Positions 46,224 to 58,684 of a stretch of 64,000 nt of DNA are shown piece by piece. The stretch is from NCBI GenBank assembly GCA_037953625.1, contig CM075654.1:48491001-48555000 (forward strand), read 5' to 3'. The notes beneath the pieces are model-generated. The model did not search any database, was not told the DNA's origin, and was given only the letters and a program-made list of their open reading frames with translations. Within the stretch, counting starts at the first letter, position 1. Each line of letters begins with the position of its first letter. The DNA comes from Crotalaria pallida. Its lineage: Eukaryota; Streptophyta; Magnoliopsida; Fabales; Fabaceae. The translations under genes and the position numbers were made by a program.

Positions 46224-49200
46224 GTGTGCTTTCGAACGAAGGAGAATCGATGGTACTTGGATAGCGGATGTTCGAAGCACATGACTGGAGACAAGCAGCA
46301 CTTCATAGAGCTTACTCCAAAGGAAAAAGGATATGTTACGTATGGGGACAACAACAAAGGTAAGATATTGGGTGAGGGTAGAATTGGAAATTCCTCCAAC
46401 TTGATTATCGATAACGTTTTATATGTACAAGGTTTAGAACATAATCTTTTAAGTATAAGTCAACTTTGTGATATCGATAATCATGTTGTTTTTACCTCCA
46501 CTCAATGTTTCATTAAAAGTAATAAGGACAATTCTATTAAATTTGTGGGGAAAATATCAAACAATACTTATTTGGTTGATTTAAATGAAATAACCTCTTT
46601 GGTATCCACTTGTTTGGTTAGCAAAGAGAACGATACTTGGTTATGGCATCGTAGGACAACCCATATTAATGTAAATCAATTAAAGAAACTTCAATCCAAA
46701 GACCTAGTAATTGGTTTACCAAAGCTGAAATTTGATTTAGAGGGAGTTTGCACAGCTTGTAAAAAGTGCAAACAAACTAAAATTAATTTTTCTTCAAAAA
46801 CGATGGTTTCCACATCAAGGCCATTAGAATTACTTCATATGGACTTGTTTGGACCATCGCAAGTAAAGAGCTTTGGTGGTAATTACTACGCCTTGGTAAT
46901 TGTTGATGACTTTTCTCGATTTACTTGGACTTTGTTTTTAACTTCAAAAAGTGATGCTTTCAAAAGTTTTAAAAATCTTGTCAAACGAGTCCAAAACCAA
47001 GTCAACCAAAAAGTAATTGTAATCCGAACGAACCATGGCGGCGAGTTCGAAAACCACAAATTTGATAATTTTTGTTCAAAATTTGGCATAGAGCATCAAT
47101 TTTCTGCCCCACGAACTCCCGAGCAAAACGGAGTTGTGGAACGGAAAAATAGAGTACTTGAGGAACTTGCTAGAACTATGTTGAATGAATCTCAAGTACC
47201 ACATTATTTTTGGGCTGATGCTGTTAATACTGCATGTTATGTTATAAATCGCATTTTGACTAGACCTATTTTAAAGAAAACTCCTTATGAATTTTACAAG
47301 GGTAGAAAGCCTAATATATCCCATCTTCACGCTTTTGGATGAAAAGTTTTTATTTTAAATAACGGAAAAGAGCATCTTGGAAAATTTGATCCAAAAGCGG
47401 ATGAAGGTATATTTTTAGGTTATTCCTCCCATAGTAAAGCATTTAGAGTTTTTAATAAAAGAACGTCTACCATAGAAAAATCAATACATGTTATGTTTGA
47501 TGAGTCTCCGAAAGGAGATATGTTGAGTGGTGCAGAAAGTGCAGGTAGTTCTATGGACTTAACTGATAATCTTAGAGAGGACATTCAAAACTCAACTGAA
47601 GAGGAAACTCAAAAGGATGATCTGCCTCCCGCTTGGAAAACAAGCAAAAACCATCCAATCGACCAAGTGATAGGTGATATCTCACAGGGAGTATTAACTC
47701 GTCGTTCCATTCAAAATTTTTGTAATTTCGTTTCCTTTGTTTCTCAAATTGAACCTGATTCTGTTCAAAAGCAATTGAGGATGAACATTGGGGTATTGCT
47801 ATGCAAGAGGAACTAAATCAATTCATCAGAAATGATGTTTGGGATTTGGTTCCTAAGCCTGATGATCATACTATAATTGGTACAAAATGGATTTTTCGAA
47901 ATAAAATGGATGAATCAGGAATAATTATTAGAAACAAAGCGAGACTTGTTTCTCAAGGCTACAACCAGGAGGAAGGTATCGACTATGACGAAACCTATGC
48001 TCCAGTTGCGCGCCTTGAAGTAATTAGAATTTTGCTTGCTTTTGCATCATTGATGAAATTCACTCTTTTTCAAATGGATGTTAAAAGCGCATTTTTAAAT
48101 GGGTTTATAAATGAAGAAGTTTATGTTAAACAACCTCCTGGCTTTGAAAACCATGAGTTTCCCAACCATGTTTATAAACTCAAAAAGGCTCTTTATGGTT
48201 TGAAACAAGCTCCTAGAGCTTGGTACGACCGATTGAGTTCTTTTCTTTTAGAACAAGGTTTTGAAAGAGGAAAGGTTGATACAACTCTATTCATTTATAA
48301 ATCCAAAAAGGACATTCTTTTAGTACAAGTATATGTAGATGACATAATTTTCGGTGCTACTAATATGTCCTTGTGCAAGAAATTTTCAGATTTAATGAAA
48401 GGTGAATTTGAGATGTCGATGATGGGGGAACTCACGTTCTTCCTAGGACTTCAAGTGAATCAAGTTAAAGGAGGGACTTTTGTGCATCAAGCCAAATACT
48501 GCAAGGACCTCTTAAGGAAATTTGGAATGGACAAGTGTAAGAACGCAGCAACTCCTATGAGCACCTCTTGCTACCTCGATAAGGATGAGTCAGGTAAGCC
48601 GGTAGATGTAAGTAAATATAGGGGCATGATAGGTAGTCTACTATATTTAACTGCATCTAGACCAGATATAATGTTTAGTGTTTGCATGTGTGCATGTTTT
48701 CAAGCAAAACCAAAATAATCCCATTTATCTGCTGTAAAACGTATTTTTAAATATTTAAAAGGGACTGAAAACACAGGATTATGGTATCCCAATAATGCTA
48801 ATCTTAGTTTGATTGGTTATTCTGATTCTGATTTTGCGGGATGCAAGCTTGATAGAAAAAGCACTAGTGGTACATGCCATTTATTGGGAAGTTCACTAGT
48901 GTCTTGGTTTTCCAAAAAGCAAGCTTGCGTTGCTCTTTCTACCGCAGAAGCAGAATATATTGCAGCCGACAGTTGTTGTGCTCAAATCCTTTGGATGAAG
49001 CAACAACTATCGGATTTTGGTTTAAAATTGGATCACATTCCTATCAAATGTGATAATACTAGTGCAATCAATCTAACTAAGAATCATGTGTATCATTCAC
49101 CGAACAAAACACATCGAGATAAGACATCACTTTTTACGCGATCATGTTCAAAAGGGTGACTGTACTATAGATTTTGTAAGTACTGAAAATCAATTAGCTG

Positions 49201-49286
49201 ATGTTTTTACAAAACCCCTGCCAAGAGACACTTTCTATCATATAAGAAGGGAGCTAGGCATTTTAGATGAATCTAGTGTCAGCTAA
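46224..49286 (+). pseudogene. pol: Element 3 pol, inactivated
   Basis: The domain order is the same as in element 2. It is broken by TGA at 47340-47342, a one-base loss near 47765-47770, TAA at 48716-48718 and a one-base insertion near 49095-49105. In addition the second integrase catalytic Asp (residue 270) is Asn (AAC at 47031-47033, RTNHGGEF). The protease LDSGCS, reverse transcriptase YVDD and RNase H DSDFAG motifs remain. Confidence 0.92.
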
Positions 49287-49873
49287 TTGAATTAAGTATT
49301 TTTTTTAAGTCACCAAGATTAAAAGTCTTATTTCGATATGAAGTTGTTTGTATTCTCTCTTAAATATTTAGATTTCATCCTTTGGGCTTGAAAAGTGCAT
49401 CATAAGTGTTTCATTGGCTTGCATTTGTTTAAAATGTTTTATGAAAATGGTTTTTAAATTTTCTCCTGGGCTCTAACTGCTGCTGAATATGCAATTTTTC
49501 TCGTTCCTACTCGATTAGTTCCTTGACTAATCGAGTAGTCCACTTAAAACTTGTTTTTCAGCCTCTCTGTCAGGACGAACTACTCGAGTAGTCCCATGAC
49601 TAATCGAGTAATTCGCTGGTTCTGCAGCAGTTAAAACCAGATCTGGTTGTCTTCTTCCTCATTCTTTCTCTCTCAAAAACACGGTTTTTCCTCTCTCTTT
49701 CTCTAGAATCTCTTATTTTATGCACTATTTCACAAGTTTCTTCCACAAAATCCTCTCTTTTTCAATTTCTATCTCTATTTCTCCACTCAATCTTCTCTAT
49801 TTCTCCCTATTTATTCTCAAATTCGGTTTCCCCCTTTTCAAAACCTAAAAATCCGATTTCTTTGAGAACTCCA
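49287..49873 (+). repeat. Element 3 noncoding spacer before third ORF
   Basis: It contains palindromes of the ACTCGATTAG / ACTACTCGAGTAGT type at 49505-49615 and a pyrimidine-rich leader (about 49650-49860) like that left behind in element 2. The leader could serve a separately transcribed or spliced mRNA. Confidence 0.6.
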
Positions 49874-51080
49874 ATGGCATCATCATCCTCTGCTCCTGCT
49901 CCTGCTGCAAAGCGTTCCAAGAGACGTGCTAATGAGATTGATCTGAATCATTACTTCTCTCTTGCCTCCCGAAATGGTCGGTATGTACGCTTCTCATCAA
50001 GGGAGCCCGCTGAAATCCGCTGGATAAATTCTTTCTGGTTGTTTCATCAGCACCTACCTCGGGTAAATCTTCTTGCAAATACTGGTTTACAGCGTTTCCT
50101 AGAATATAATGGTTGTTTCTACATTAGGACTCTCAGACACTTTTATGCTAATCTGGTGAAACAAGGAGACACATATCACTCTTTTGTTCATGGCACTCGC
50201 ATTGCATTTACTCTGGCTGACTTGCATACTCTGTTTGATTTACCTACTGCTGGGGCTTCATTGGTTAATAAGGGTTTGGACTGTGATATTTCTAGAACTT
50301 ATTCTGAGACTCTTCGTCCTGGTTTTAGATGGTCTAAAGGTAATAAAAAGGTTAAGTCAATGATTGTGGATAACAGGATTTTGCTTTACATCATTACATA
50401 CTGTGTGTTCCCAAGAACTTCCAGGAACTTTGGACAAGCTTTTGAGGATGATATTAAGCTTATGAATGGCATCATCAATAACATCCGCGTAAACTGGGCT
50501 TTGGTTATTGTGGAAAGGATGCTCATGCGCGGCTAGTTCTTCGTGTACTGGATGGCTGCCCTTTCCAATGCATGTTACTAAACTTGTTCAACATCTTGGC
50601 GTAACTATTCCTGCAAATGACCCAAGTACTCACTATGAGGATAATGAATACTGTATCAATGATGGATTCTTTCACCTAATTGGACTGCGCAAGCATGATC
50701 AGACTAGCATTTGGTAATGGAAGGAGGATCTTCAGGACGTAGAAGGTGGTAATCTTGCTCCTCAGGATGAAGACAGGGAAGAAGAGGAACAAGCGTTTCA
50801 GGCAGCTGAAGAAGGTCTCAATGTAGATGACTTTATGGATGCTCAGCCTTCTCAGCCTCATGTGTCTCCCTCTCATGCCTCTTCATCATTTGATCTTAGA
50901 GCTATGCATGACTCTCTGATGTCTCATATGGATACTCACTTTGGGTGGGTCAACGATCGTCTGGATCGCATTGACAGCCGTATGGATCAAATGGAGCTTC
51001 GTATGGTGGAGGACTATGATAACATGCAGCAATTTGTCTCTGATGCCTTTGGAGCTTTTCATCCTCCCCCATCCTCTTAA
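49874..51080 (+). pseudogene. Element 3 third ORF (plant transposon-associated domain)
   Basis: About 400 codons from ATG at 49874. The N-terminus is Ser/Ala-rich then basic (AAKRSKRRANE). The body has RFLEYNGCFYIRTLRHFYANL, a GTRIAFTLADLHTLFDLP segment, LLYIITYCVFPRTS and INNIRVNWALVIV, and then, in the next frame, GWLPFPMHVTKLVQHLGVTIP. This pattern recalls the 'putative plant transposon protein' domain often found in retroelement accessory ORFs. The C-terminus is acidic and ends in a likely coiled coil (HFGWVNDRLDRIDSRMDQME). A frameshift lies near 50505-50535 and a TAA at 50715-50717. Its position after pol is that of the env-like ORF of SIRE elements, but I see no clear signal peptide or membrane segment. 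Confidence 0.72.
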
Positions 51081-51436
51081 ATGTTTTTAAATGCTTTTAT
51101 CTTTTTTTGTTTTTTCATCTTGGTGTTTTTGGTTTTTATCCTTGGATGTATGTATCCAAAACTTTATGTTGATCTCTAGGGGTTTTTAAGTTTAAGACTT
51201 ATGTTCTTTTTTAAATCATCCATGGATATGCATTGCATTCTGTTTGACTTTATAATTATTCAGGCTATTGCGTTTGATTTATAATCTCTCTTTTGGCACG
51301 TACGTAAGTGTTTTGGCTCCTTTTTGATCATGCCAAAAGGGGGAGAAAGGTTGTTGTGTTTGTTGGTTTAATTTTTAAAGGTATAGGTGCATACATTCAG
51401 GGGGAGTATGTAAAATCAACAAGCATTTGTCATCAT
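51081..51436 (+). other. Element 3 3' noncoding region with internal purine tracts
   Basis: Purine tracts AAAAGGGGGAGAAAGG (51335-51350) and CAGGGGGAG (51398-51406) precede the terminal tract. They parallel those of elements 1 and 2. Confidence 0.65.
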
Positions 51437-51451
51437 CAAAAAGGGGGAGAC
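51437..51451 (+). other. Element 3 polypurine tract
   Basis: CAAAAAGGGGGAGAC lies directly before the 3' LTR. Confidence 0.9.
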
Positions 51452-52855
51452 TGAAAGTGCAACAAGGAAAGCTTTATTTTGATGAAGACAAAGTGCCAAA
51501 GGAATCAACAACAACAACCATGTTAGGAGTCTTCCATTTCCCGCTCTCTTGTAATATTTTATATTTATGTTGAGTGTGGGTGGTAGACTTAGGTTTTTAC
51601 TCAAGCGATTATGAGTTAGTTAGCGTGAATACTAGTTAAGCTAAATAGTTGAAAAAGCTTAGAAAGGGACTAGGTCTTTTGGAAAATCATTTTTGATATT
51701 ATTTGTTAAGAAAGTAGCAGTAACTACTCGAGTAGTTTGTGCACTACTCGAGTAGCCTGCAATGAAGAAAATTGGTCTGCTCACTGTCTCCACAAACTAC
51801 TCGAGTAGTCTGTTGACTAATCGATTAGTTCTCAACTAATCGATTAGTTGCTGCACTAATTGAGTAGTTTGAGAAACAGTGAGTCCACAAATTTTCTCAC
51901 TACTCGAGTAGTGCTCCAACTACTCGAGTAGTACGTATCAGATCTGTCAGTCTTTTATTTCTTATATGGCTGTTGAATAGGCAATCAAGGGAGAATCTTT
52001 CCTAATCAGTTTTATCAAGCTCCTCCCTGATTCTGGCGATTGAAAATCACATTATAAGGATTACCTCTTCAACAATAGCGACTGACACACACTGATCTTG
52101 AATGAAAAATGTTTTTGAAATCCTTGCACACAAAATAGAACAATTTGATCCAATCCCTTTCTAAGAATCAATCTCTAGTATTCTAGCTTTTCTTACTCAT
52201 CATCATTTGAGAATGTTTTGGAGCCGTTTCTCTGTGATCTGATTTCTCCATTGAAGAAAGGAAAGATATCTTGAAGGTTTCAAGGAGTCCTACAATTGGA
52301 AGCGTTGAAGAGGTTCTTCAACCAACAAGATCAACTCAAATTGGGGTAGACTTCAAGAGTTTGGTACACTCTTGAAAGGGATAGGTGTGATAGAGTGAGG
52401 TTCACTTGTATCTCCTATTTGTAACCGATTTGAACTGATTTTAGTAGACACTCCCTAAGGTTTAGGGGGGACTGGACGTAGCTCTCAGTGGATAGAGAGT
52501 GAACCAGTATAATAATTCCCTGTGTCTATCTTTTATTGCTTTCGTTTATTTCAGTTATTTAATCTTTCTTCAGAACCTTAAGTTAGCAAATCATCCGCTT
52601 CTGTTCTTGGATTCGTGTTAGCGAAACCCCTCTTTTGAAAACTCTGTTCTCTGTCTGAATTGCCTCGTACTACTCGAGTAGTCTCTGAACTAATCGAGTA
52701 GTTCATCACTTTTTGGACAGAAAATTAATTTTGTTTTAAAACAGTAAGCGTGTTATTTGTTAATATCAATTACATTCGAAAAGTTAATATCGTTACTTCA
52801 ATTTACTATTCACCCCCCTCTAGTAAAGTGTTAGGCCGCTTGTTGGTTTCCAACA
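51452..52855 (+). repeat. Element 3 3' LTR
   Basis: 1404 bp, starting TGAAAGTGCAAC, with about 17 differences from the 5' LTR scattered over its length. Confidence 0.93.
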
Positions 52856-53652
52856 CCACGTTTGTCGCGTGAAGCTTTTCTCTCACCAGAGCGATTGTAA
52901 GGAGATAGTCATTATCTATATGTGAAATGATTATCCTTAGTTGTCGAAAATTAAATAAATAATTGGGCGTTAGCCCCGTTGATGATAAAAAAAATTAAAT
53001 AAATAATTCAAATTTATTTAATCTTATCTGTGAAATCATTATCCTTAGTTTTAAAATTTATTTAATCTTATCTGTGAAATCATTTATCCTTAGTTTTACA
53101 AGATTTCCCAATCATTATATAGTACACAATATGCATTAGATGACTCCTCAACAATAGTTTAACATTTATGTTTTTTTTTAATAGCAATATTTTAACATTT
53201 ATGTGAATTGGCTCACAAACTTATAACAGCAATCTCACAATTATATTCGCATTCAATTTTTTTTAATTTTTTCGTTATTAAATTTTTCTAATTCTAATAA
53301 TCCCCGCTCATTTTAATTTATATTATTTGATTTTTTAGTTTCTCTCTAATTACTTACTTTATTTCAGCAATTTATGTGTACCATTGATCAAAATGCAGTT
53401 TGTTCAAATTCTTCTATTGCGGGGAACAATAGAGTGCATCAAAATCTAATGCTGCATTGTTTCATGGTGGCTATCATAAACTACCAAGGAAGATGATTAT
53501 TTATTGTTATCTGGATCAATGGCCTCTTTAATTACGCAAACAGTGGAAGATGACGTGTGACCGTGGCCGATATGCCCAGTCCTACCGTTTCATCTTCTTG
53601 AGAGATTCAAACTTTAATTTAAGAAAATTTTATTTATGACTGCAACAATATA

Positions 53653-54002
53653 ATAATAGGATTTTATTTTTCTTCTATAATGTATTTTGTCTATTGTAAT
53701 AGATAAAAATCATCCTATAAAAATATGATTTGATTTTATGCTTGATGTTAATATTTTTTTTTGTTTTTTGTTTTTTATTATGACAAGAGAATTAAAACTA
53801 TTAATAACAAACCAAATATAATCATCCTACATGATAATAGGATTTGATTTTCCTTCTATAATATATTTTGCCTATTGTAATAAATAAAAATCATCCTATA
53901 TAAAATAAGATTTGATTTTATGCTTGATGTAAATATTTTTTTGTTTTTTGTTTGTTATTGTGACATGAAAATTAAAACTATTAATAATAAATCAAATATT
54001 TT
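53653..54002. repeat. Tandem duplication of about 181 bp in Helitron E
   Basis: ATAATAGGATTT.. at 53653 repeats at 53834. Both copies contain ATCATCCTATA, GATTTTATGCTTGATGT and GAATTAAAACTATTAATAA-like strings, with roughly 10% divergence by eye. Confidence 0.75.
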
Positions 54003-54835
54003 TAATAATATTATCTTTCTATTTTTTTCTCATATGATATTGGTCATTAGTTCGAGATCAATTAATAATTTTAAATATCAATTGCGGAAAAAATAAAAAT
54101 TACGTTGATAAACTAAATTAATGTTTAGTCACTCACATCGCTATCAAGATTTATATTATTGAATCTTTTCTATATTCTGTTGTTGTTGATTTTTGTATTA
54201 ATTTTTGTTTATATTGTTGAGTTCCAGAAAAAAAGTTTTCCTCGTGCGCATATTTTTCTATTCCTAAGCTCCAATGACAAATACTCAATTGCTCACTAAT
54301 AGATGACACCATCTTTGCAGAAAAAATTTAAATCAAAATGATTAGAACAATAAGAATAAAGAATTTTAAGATTAATTTTATTATTAACTTAAGATAAGAT
54401 AATCGATGAAAAAGATAAAAATATTTAATTATGATTAATAAGAATAAATATGATAATCATATTTAAAAAAAAACTAATTGTAAAAATAACTACTCCATCC
54501 ATCACATAAATATAAGATTTATCTCATAATATTATTAAACAAAAAAAATCAGAATGTTTAATTCTGATTTAATTTTCATTTATCATAATAAAGTCGATAA
54601 TCATATTTAAAAATGTCAATTTATCCATAAAATAAATAAGGAACATATGAGATAAAAAGTGTTACATTTTTATTCATATGATGAAGTACAAAATTTATCA
54701 ACAAGATAATCTAGATTAATTTTTTTAAGTGTAGAGTTTGGTTTGAACTCCTACCTTTTTATATAATTATAATTATTTTTGGTTGTTGTTTAATAATAAT
54801 CTTTACTTTATAATAAAAATAATAATAATCTTTAA

Positions 54836-55716
54836 TCTACTATACTTATATAAAAAGATCCTTTTTCGAGGCACCACGTTTGTCGCGTGAAATAATCCTC
54901 GCACCAGAGCGTTTGTAGGTAGATAATCATTCTTTCCAACCAAAATTACAATTTGAAATTAAATAAATTATTCTAATTTATTTAATCATTATCTCTAACC
55001 AAAATTACAATGTGAAATTAAATATATTTTCAAATTTATTTAATCATTATTTGCATGTGAAATCATTATCTTCAATTTGTTAAAAAAAAAGAAGAAGTAA
55101 TCATGCAAGTTGATGGGTTTGGAGTATACATCATAACTCACAAATTTCTCTTAATATTTGGCACAACACGTCAACTCTAAAGCTAAACTTAAAAACAAAA
55201 ATATATATTTAAAATTTAAATGATAATTATAATAAAAAAATATAATAAAAGTAGATTATCTTATAAAAATGACAAAAGTTTTTTACATAATTTATATTAT
55301 TTATTATTATGAGCTCATTTTTAAATTTTGCCTGAGACAATTTTAAATTATACAATATTTTATCATCATTGCAATATCGAAATTGAGAGTATTCCAATAT
55401 TTTTTTAAAAAGTAAAACAAATTAAATACTAATAAAGTGTAGATTTTTTTCAAACATTACAAATAATATGGATATATGATTAAATATAATGATTATCATT
55501 TTGTAAAAAGTTTGCAATGGATAAATACTTTAGTTGTTATAATCTCTAAAAAAAAAAATGTAACAGATGAAAAACAAAGTTACATACATTTCAAAAATTG
55601 AAAAAAAAAATTAATTCATGATGATTAGAACAATTAGGATAAAGATTTTTTAGAATCAAATCTTATGATTAACTTGAGATAAGATAAACGATGAAAAATA
55701 TCAAAATATTTAAATA

Positions 55717-55752
<36 letters not shown>

Positions 55753-56528
55753 GTGATAATCATATTACAAAGATGATAATTTATATTCATAAAATACTAA
55801 ATTATCATGTCCCATGATATAGGAAATATTTTGATTTATCCTTAAATATTTTCATAATACCATCAAACAAAAAATATAAAAAAAAATAATTTTGATTCCA
55901 CTCCTACTAATCATAATATAATAATAAGCGTAATAATGGTATATAAAAACGTGTTACTCCATCGATCAACTAAATAAGAAATACATTAATTTAATACACA
56001 CCTATACATAAACAAATATAATATTAAAAATATAAAAAAAACAGTCGTTATATTCCTTATAAAATGCAATGTGTTAATCATGACAATCAAGAATAACTAG
56101 TTCAATGTCGTTTTCATGTCCTATGAAATACTGAATATTCTAATTTATCCTTAAATTTATTCATAATACCACCAAACAAAAAAGATGGAAATATTTAAAT
56201 ATGATTTATTTTTTATTCTTCAAAATAAAGTCTATAATTATATAAAAATGTTAATTTATCCATTAAATAAATAAGAAAGATATCGGATAAAAAAATTTTA
56301 CTTTTTATTTATACAAGAAAGTACAAAATTTTTCAACAAACTTATTTAAATTATTGTTTTTTTAAGTGCAGGGTTTGATTTGAGTTTATGCCTTTTTGTA
56401 TAATTTTTTTTTATTGTTGTGTAATAATAATTTTTACTTTAAAATAAAATAAAAATCTTTACTTTATAATATTTAATATATAAAAATTAAAATATAATAA
56501 CCCGTGCATTGCACGGGGTGAGAGCTAG
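54836..56528 (+). mobile_element. Helitron F, complete non-autonomous copy
   Basis: The start is A|TCTACTATACTTATATAAAA at 54836. The end is hairpin CCCGTGC-ATT-GCACGGG (56501-56517), GTGAGAG and CTAG|T (56525-56528). Length is 1693 bp. There is no helicase or replication-initiator coding sequence, so it must rely on an autonomous relative. It is inserted between A and T about 65 bp before the 3' end of its sister Helitron E, leaving two 3' hairpins in a row. It contains an (ATA)n microsatellite near 55722-55750. Confidence 0.86.
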
Positions 56529-56594
56529 TTTAAAATATTTAATATAAAAAAATTAAATATCAACAACCGGTGCATTGCACGGAATAAGAGCTAG

Positions 56595-56765
56595 TTACTA
56601 AAATAATATTCGTGCAATACACGGGATAATGGAATCGAAAGTATAGAAAGTAGAAACCATAAAAGAGTAGTAATATCTTCGGAGCCCTAACCCTTTTTCA
56701 TTTCGTTTCTCTGCTCCACCACGACACCACCACTACCACCACCGTCACGCGCCAAAATTGCTCCG
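56595..56765 (+). promoter_or_regulatory. Upstream region and 5' leader of the SART-1 remnant
   Basis: It starts just after Helitron E. CGTGCAATACACGGG at about 56615 is another degenerate Helitron-like hairpin. A telo-box-like GCCCTAACCC near 56687 and a CT-rich leader (TCGTTTCTCTGCTCC) precede the ATG at 56766, as is common for housekeeping genes. The Helitron insertion has therefore replaced most of any older promoter. Confidence 0.45.
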
Positions 56766-56867
56766 ATGGACAGAGACAGAGATAGAGAAGAGTCTCGGAT
56801 AAGGGACGACGAACTCGAACAAAAATCAAGCAAGCATAGGGTAGAAATAAGCGGAGCGTATCTTGAA

Positions 56868-58254
56868 GTAAGTTTAATTTATCCTTTTGCTTGGTTGATT
56901 TCCTTCGTTTTGTTTGTAATGTGAATTTGATGTTTGTGATTTTACTCTAGGGTTTTTGAAATTGGGATTCTGCTTAGTTTTGTAGGGAACTGTTTGAGAG
57001 ATGAGTTTTGTGCTTTAATACTAATGATGGAGTGATGAGTGGAAGAAAATAGGGTAGAAAGATTGAGAGGAAGGAAATAGGAATACTGAACACCTTGACT
57101 TTGACACCTAGGTAGTGTTTGGCCACCGGATAAAACGCCGTAGAATAGTGTCATGATGACATGATCTTAGTTCTACCCGAGGTTTCAAATAGCCGGTAGC
57201 CGTCGTGGTTTCCGAGACTCCCAAAACCTTGATATTATGGGCTAGTTGTGCCAAATGTGTCCATTGGCTACAATTGCAATCGCGATGCGGTTTTGATGAC
57301 TCTCTAAACCTTAACATTGCGGTCTCTAGAACAGTTGCAGACCCAGATTTAACCCTTTTAGTGTTTGGTGCATGGACTATTCTGTGCTACCTATACAATT
57401 TGCCTGGACTTACCAAACCCTATCCTAGGGTAGGGTCCCTTAGGCATCACTGCTAGGATTTAGCTGTTTTCCAAAACCAAGAAGAACAAGCTATTTGTTG
57501 CCACAATTCATCAATATTGTTATTATTTTCTAGAACAAGGCTTTGCAACTGTTTTTGTACATCGACTCCAAACTCGGAAAGATTCCTAATCTCATAAGGA
57601 TTCTAACTCTACAACTACTCTTAAGGTGAAGTTGGACATGAAAAACCCATTAATTCCTATATAGTTAAACGTTAAACCCATGCCCAAATACAATGAGAAT
57701 TACTAATAATCCCTTACAACTGAATTTTAAAAGGAAAATAATGATGACTGTGAATCAGCGAGATCTATGGAGTATGAATATTGCTTGTAAATCAGTATAC
57801 GTGGATTTTTTTTTTTTTTTTTTCCCGCTGAGGCTAAGGGAAGGGAGGGGGGTTAATGGCTAGAGAGTTACTTCCATTATTTTGATGATTAAGAAGGTTC
57901 AAAAGGGGAGTTCTGTTCCTGTTGTTTGGGTGTTAAGAGTTATGTAGGGAAACAAGTGTTTTGGGAACACGTTCCTCTCCCTTCCCCTCCTTAAAAAAAA
58001 CCCAAACAAGGGTTTTGAGTTACTTCCCCCCCCCCCCCCCCCCCCCCCCCCTTCACCCTCCTTATCTCCCATCCAAAGTCCAAACATAGCATAAGATAGT
58101 TTTGTCTTTAAAATTAGGTTTTCATGCTTGTTTTTTCAATTTTTGGCCTTATTGTGATCATTTGTGTTCTGAACATTACATTTCAAAGGTTACAAGTATG
58201 AGAACCATTCTGTTGTCAATTGTGACAATATTCTTTTTTATTTATTTTTGATAG
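56868..58254. other. Intron-like sequence of the SART-1 remnant
   Basis: It contains a run of about 20 T near 57809-57832 and a run of 26 C at 58026-58051. The open frame at 57899-58087 (minus) is a poly-Gly artefact of the C run. No gene is seen. Confidence 0.5.
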
Positions 58255-58684
58255 GATGAAAGAAGCAAGGGTAAAGAAACAATCTGAAGCTTCTTCTGAG
58301 ATCTCATCATGGGTTAATAAGAGCTGTAAACTTGAAAAGCAAAGAGTATTGCAGCTCTCAAAGATTTTTGAGGAGCAGGTTTTTTTTTTTTGGAGGGGGT
58401 TACCTGTTGGAGCTTAATCCAAAAGTATTATTCCGGTTACTTAAAAGCTTTTGTACTGGATTGTGCAAATTTTTTAGAATCTCCAATTTTTTCCCCTATT
58501 AAATAAATATTGATGGCACAGTTTTTTAGTAGCTTCTGTTATTGTCTCTATTATTTTCTTTCAGCTAATACACTGATGTATGTGTTGTTTTATTTGCAGA
58601 CAAACTAGTGACCCTAAAAGTTGTTTTGCTACTGTTGAGAAGGATCTTCCTGGTGGCTTGACACCCATGCTTGGTGATTGGAAG

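Larger units (their letters stand above)
42983..52855 (+). mobile_element. Copia element 3, SIRE lineage with third ORF, decayed
   Basis: This is a 9873-bp element with perfect CCACG duplications (42978-42982 and 52856-52860). Its parts are LTRs 42983-44387 and 51452-52855, primer-binding site 44390-44401, gag from 44455, pol 46224-49286, a third ORF 49874-51080 and polypurine tract 51437-51451. LTRs differ at about 17 of 1404 positions, making it the oldest of the three. Gag, pol and the third ORF all contain stops and frameshifts. It is inserted in the 5' region of Helitron E. Confidence 0.94.
42889..56594 (+). mobile_element. Helitron E, split by element 3 and Helitron F
   Basis: The 5' end is A|TCTATGTATAGAAAGGCG at 42889, followed by three GAGGCACCACGTTT-type phrases. 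The 3' end is a hairpin CCGGTGCATTGCACGG (56567-56582), then AATAAGAG and CTAG|T (56591-56594). After removing element 3 with one target copy and Helitron F, about 2.1 kb remains. The phrase CCACG|TTTGTCGCGTGAAGC is rejoined across the element 3 insertion and matches Helitron F (CCACGTTTGTCGCGTGAAAT). It contains a unique, more complex stretch at 53360-53620 that may be captured DNA and a 181-bp tandem duplication. Confidence 0.78.

Noticed and set aside
49874..51080. Calling the third ORF a true envelope gene
   Set aside because: The position fits an env-like ORF, but I see no signal peptide, cleavage site or membrane anchor, and the visible domain looks like a plant transposon-associated one.
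57899..58087. Minus-strand frame with a poly-glycine run
   Set aside because: It is the reading of a 26-base C run in intron-like sequence.
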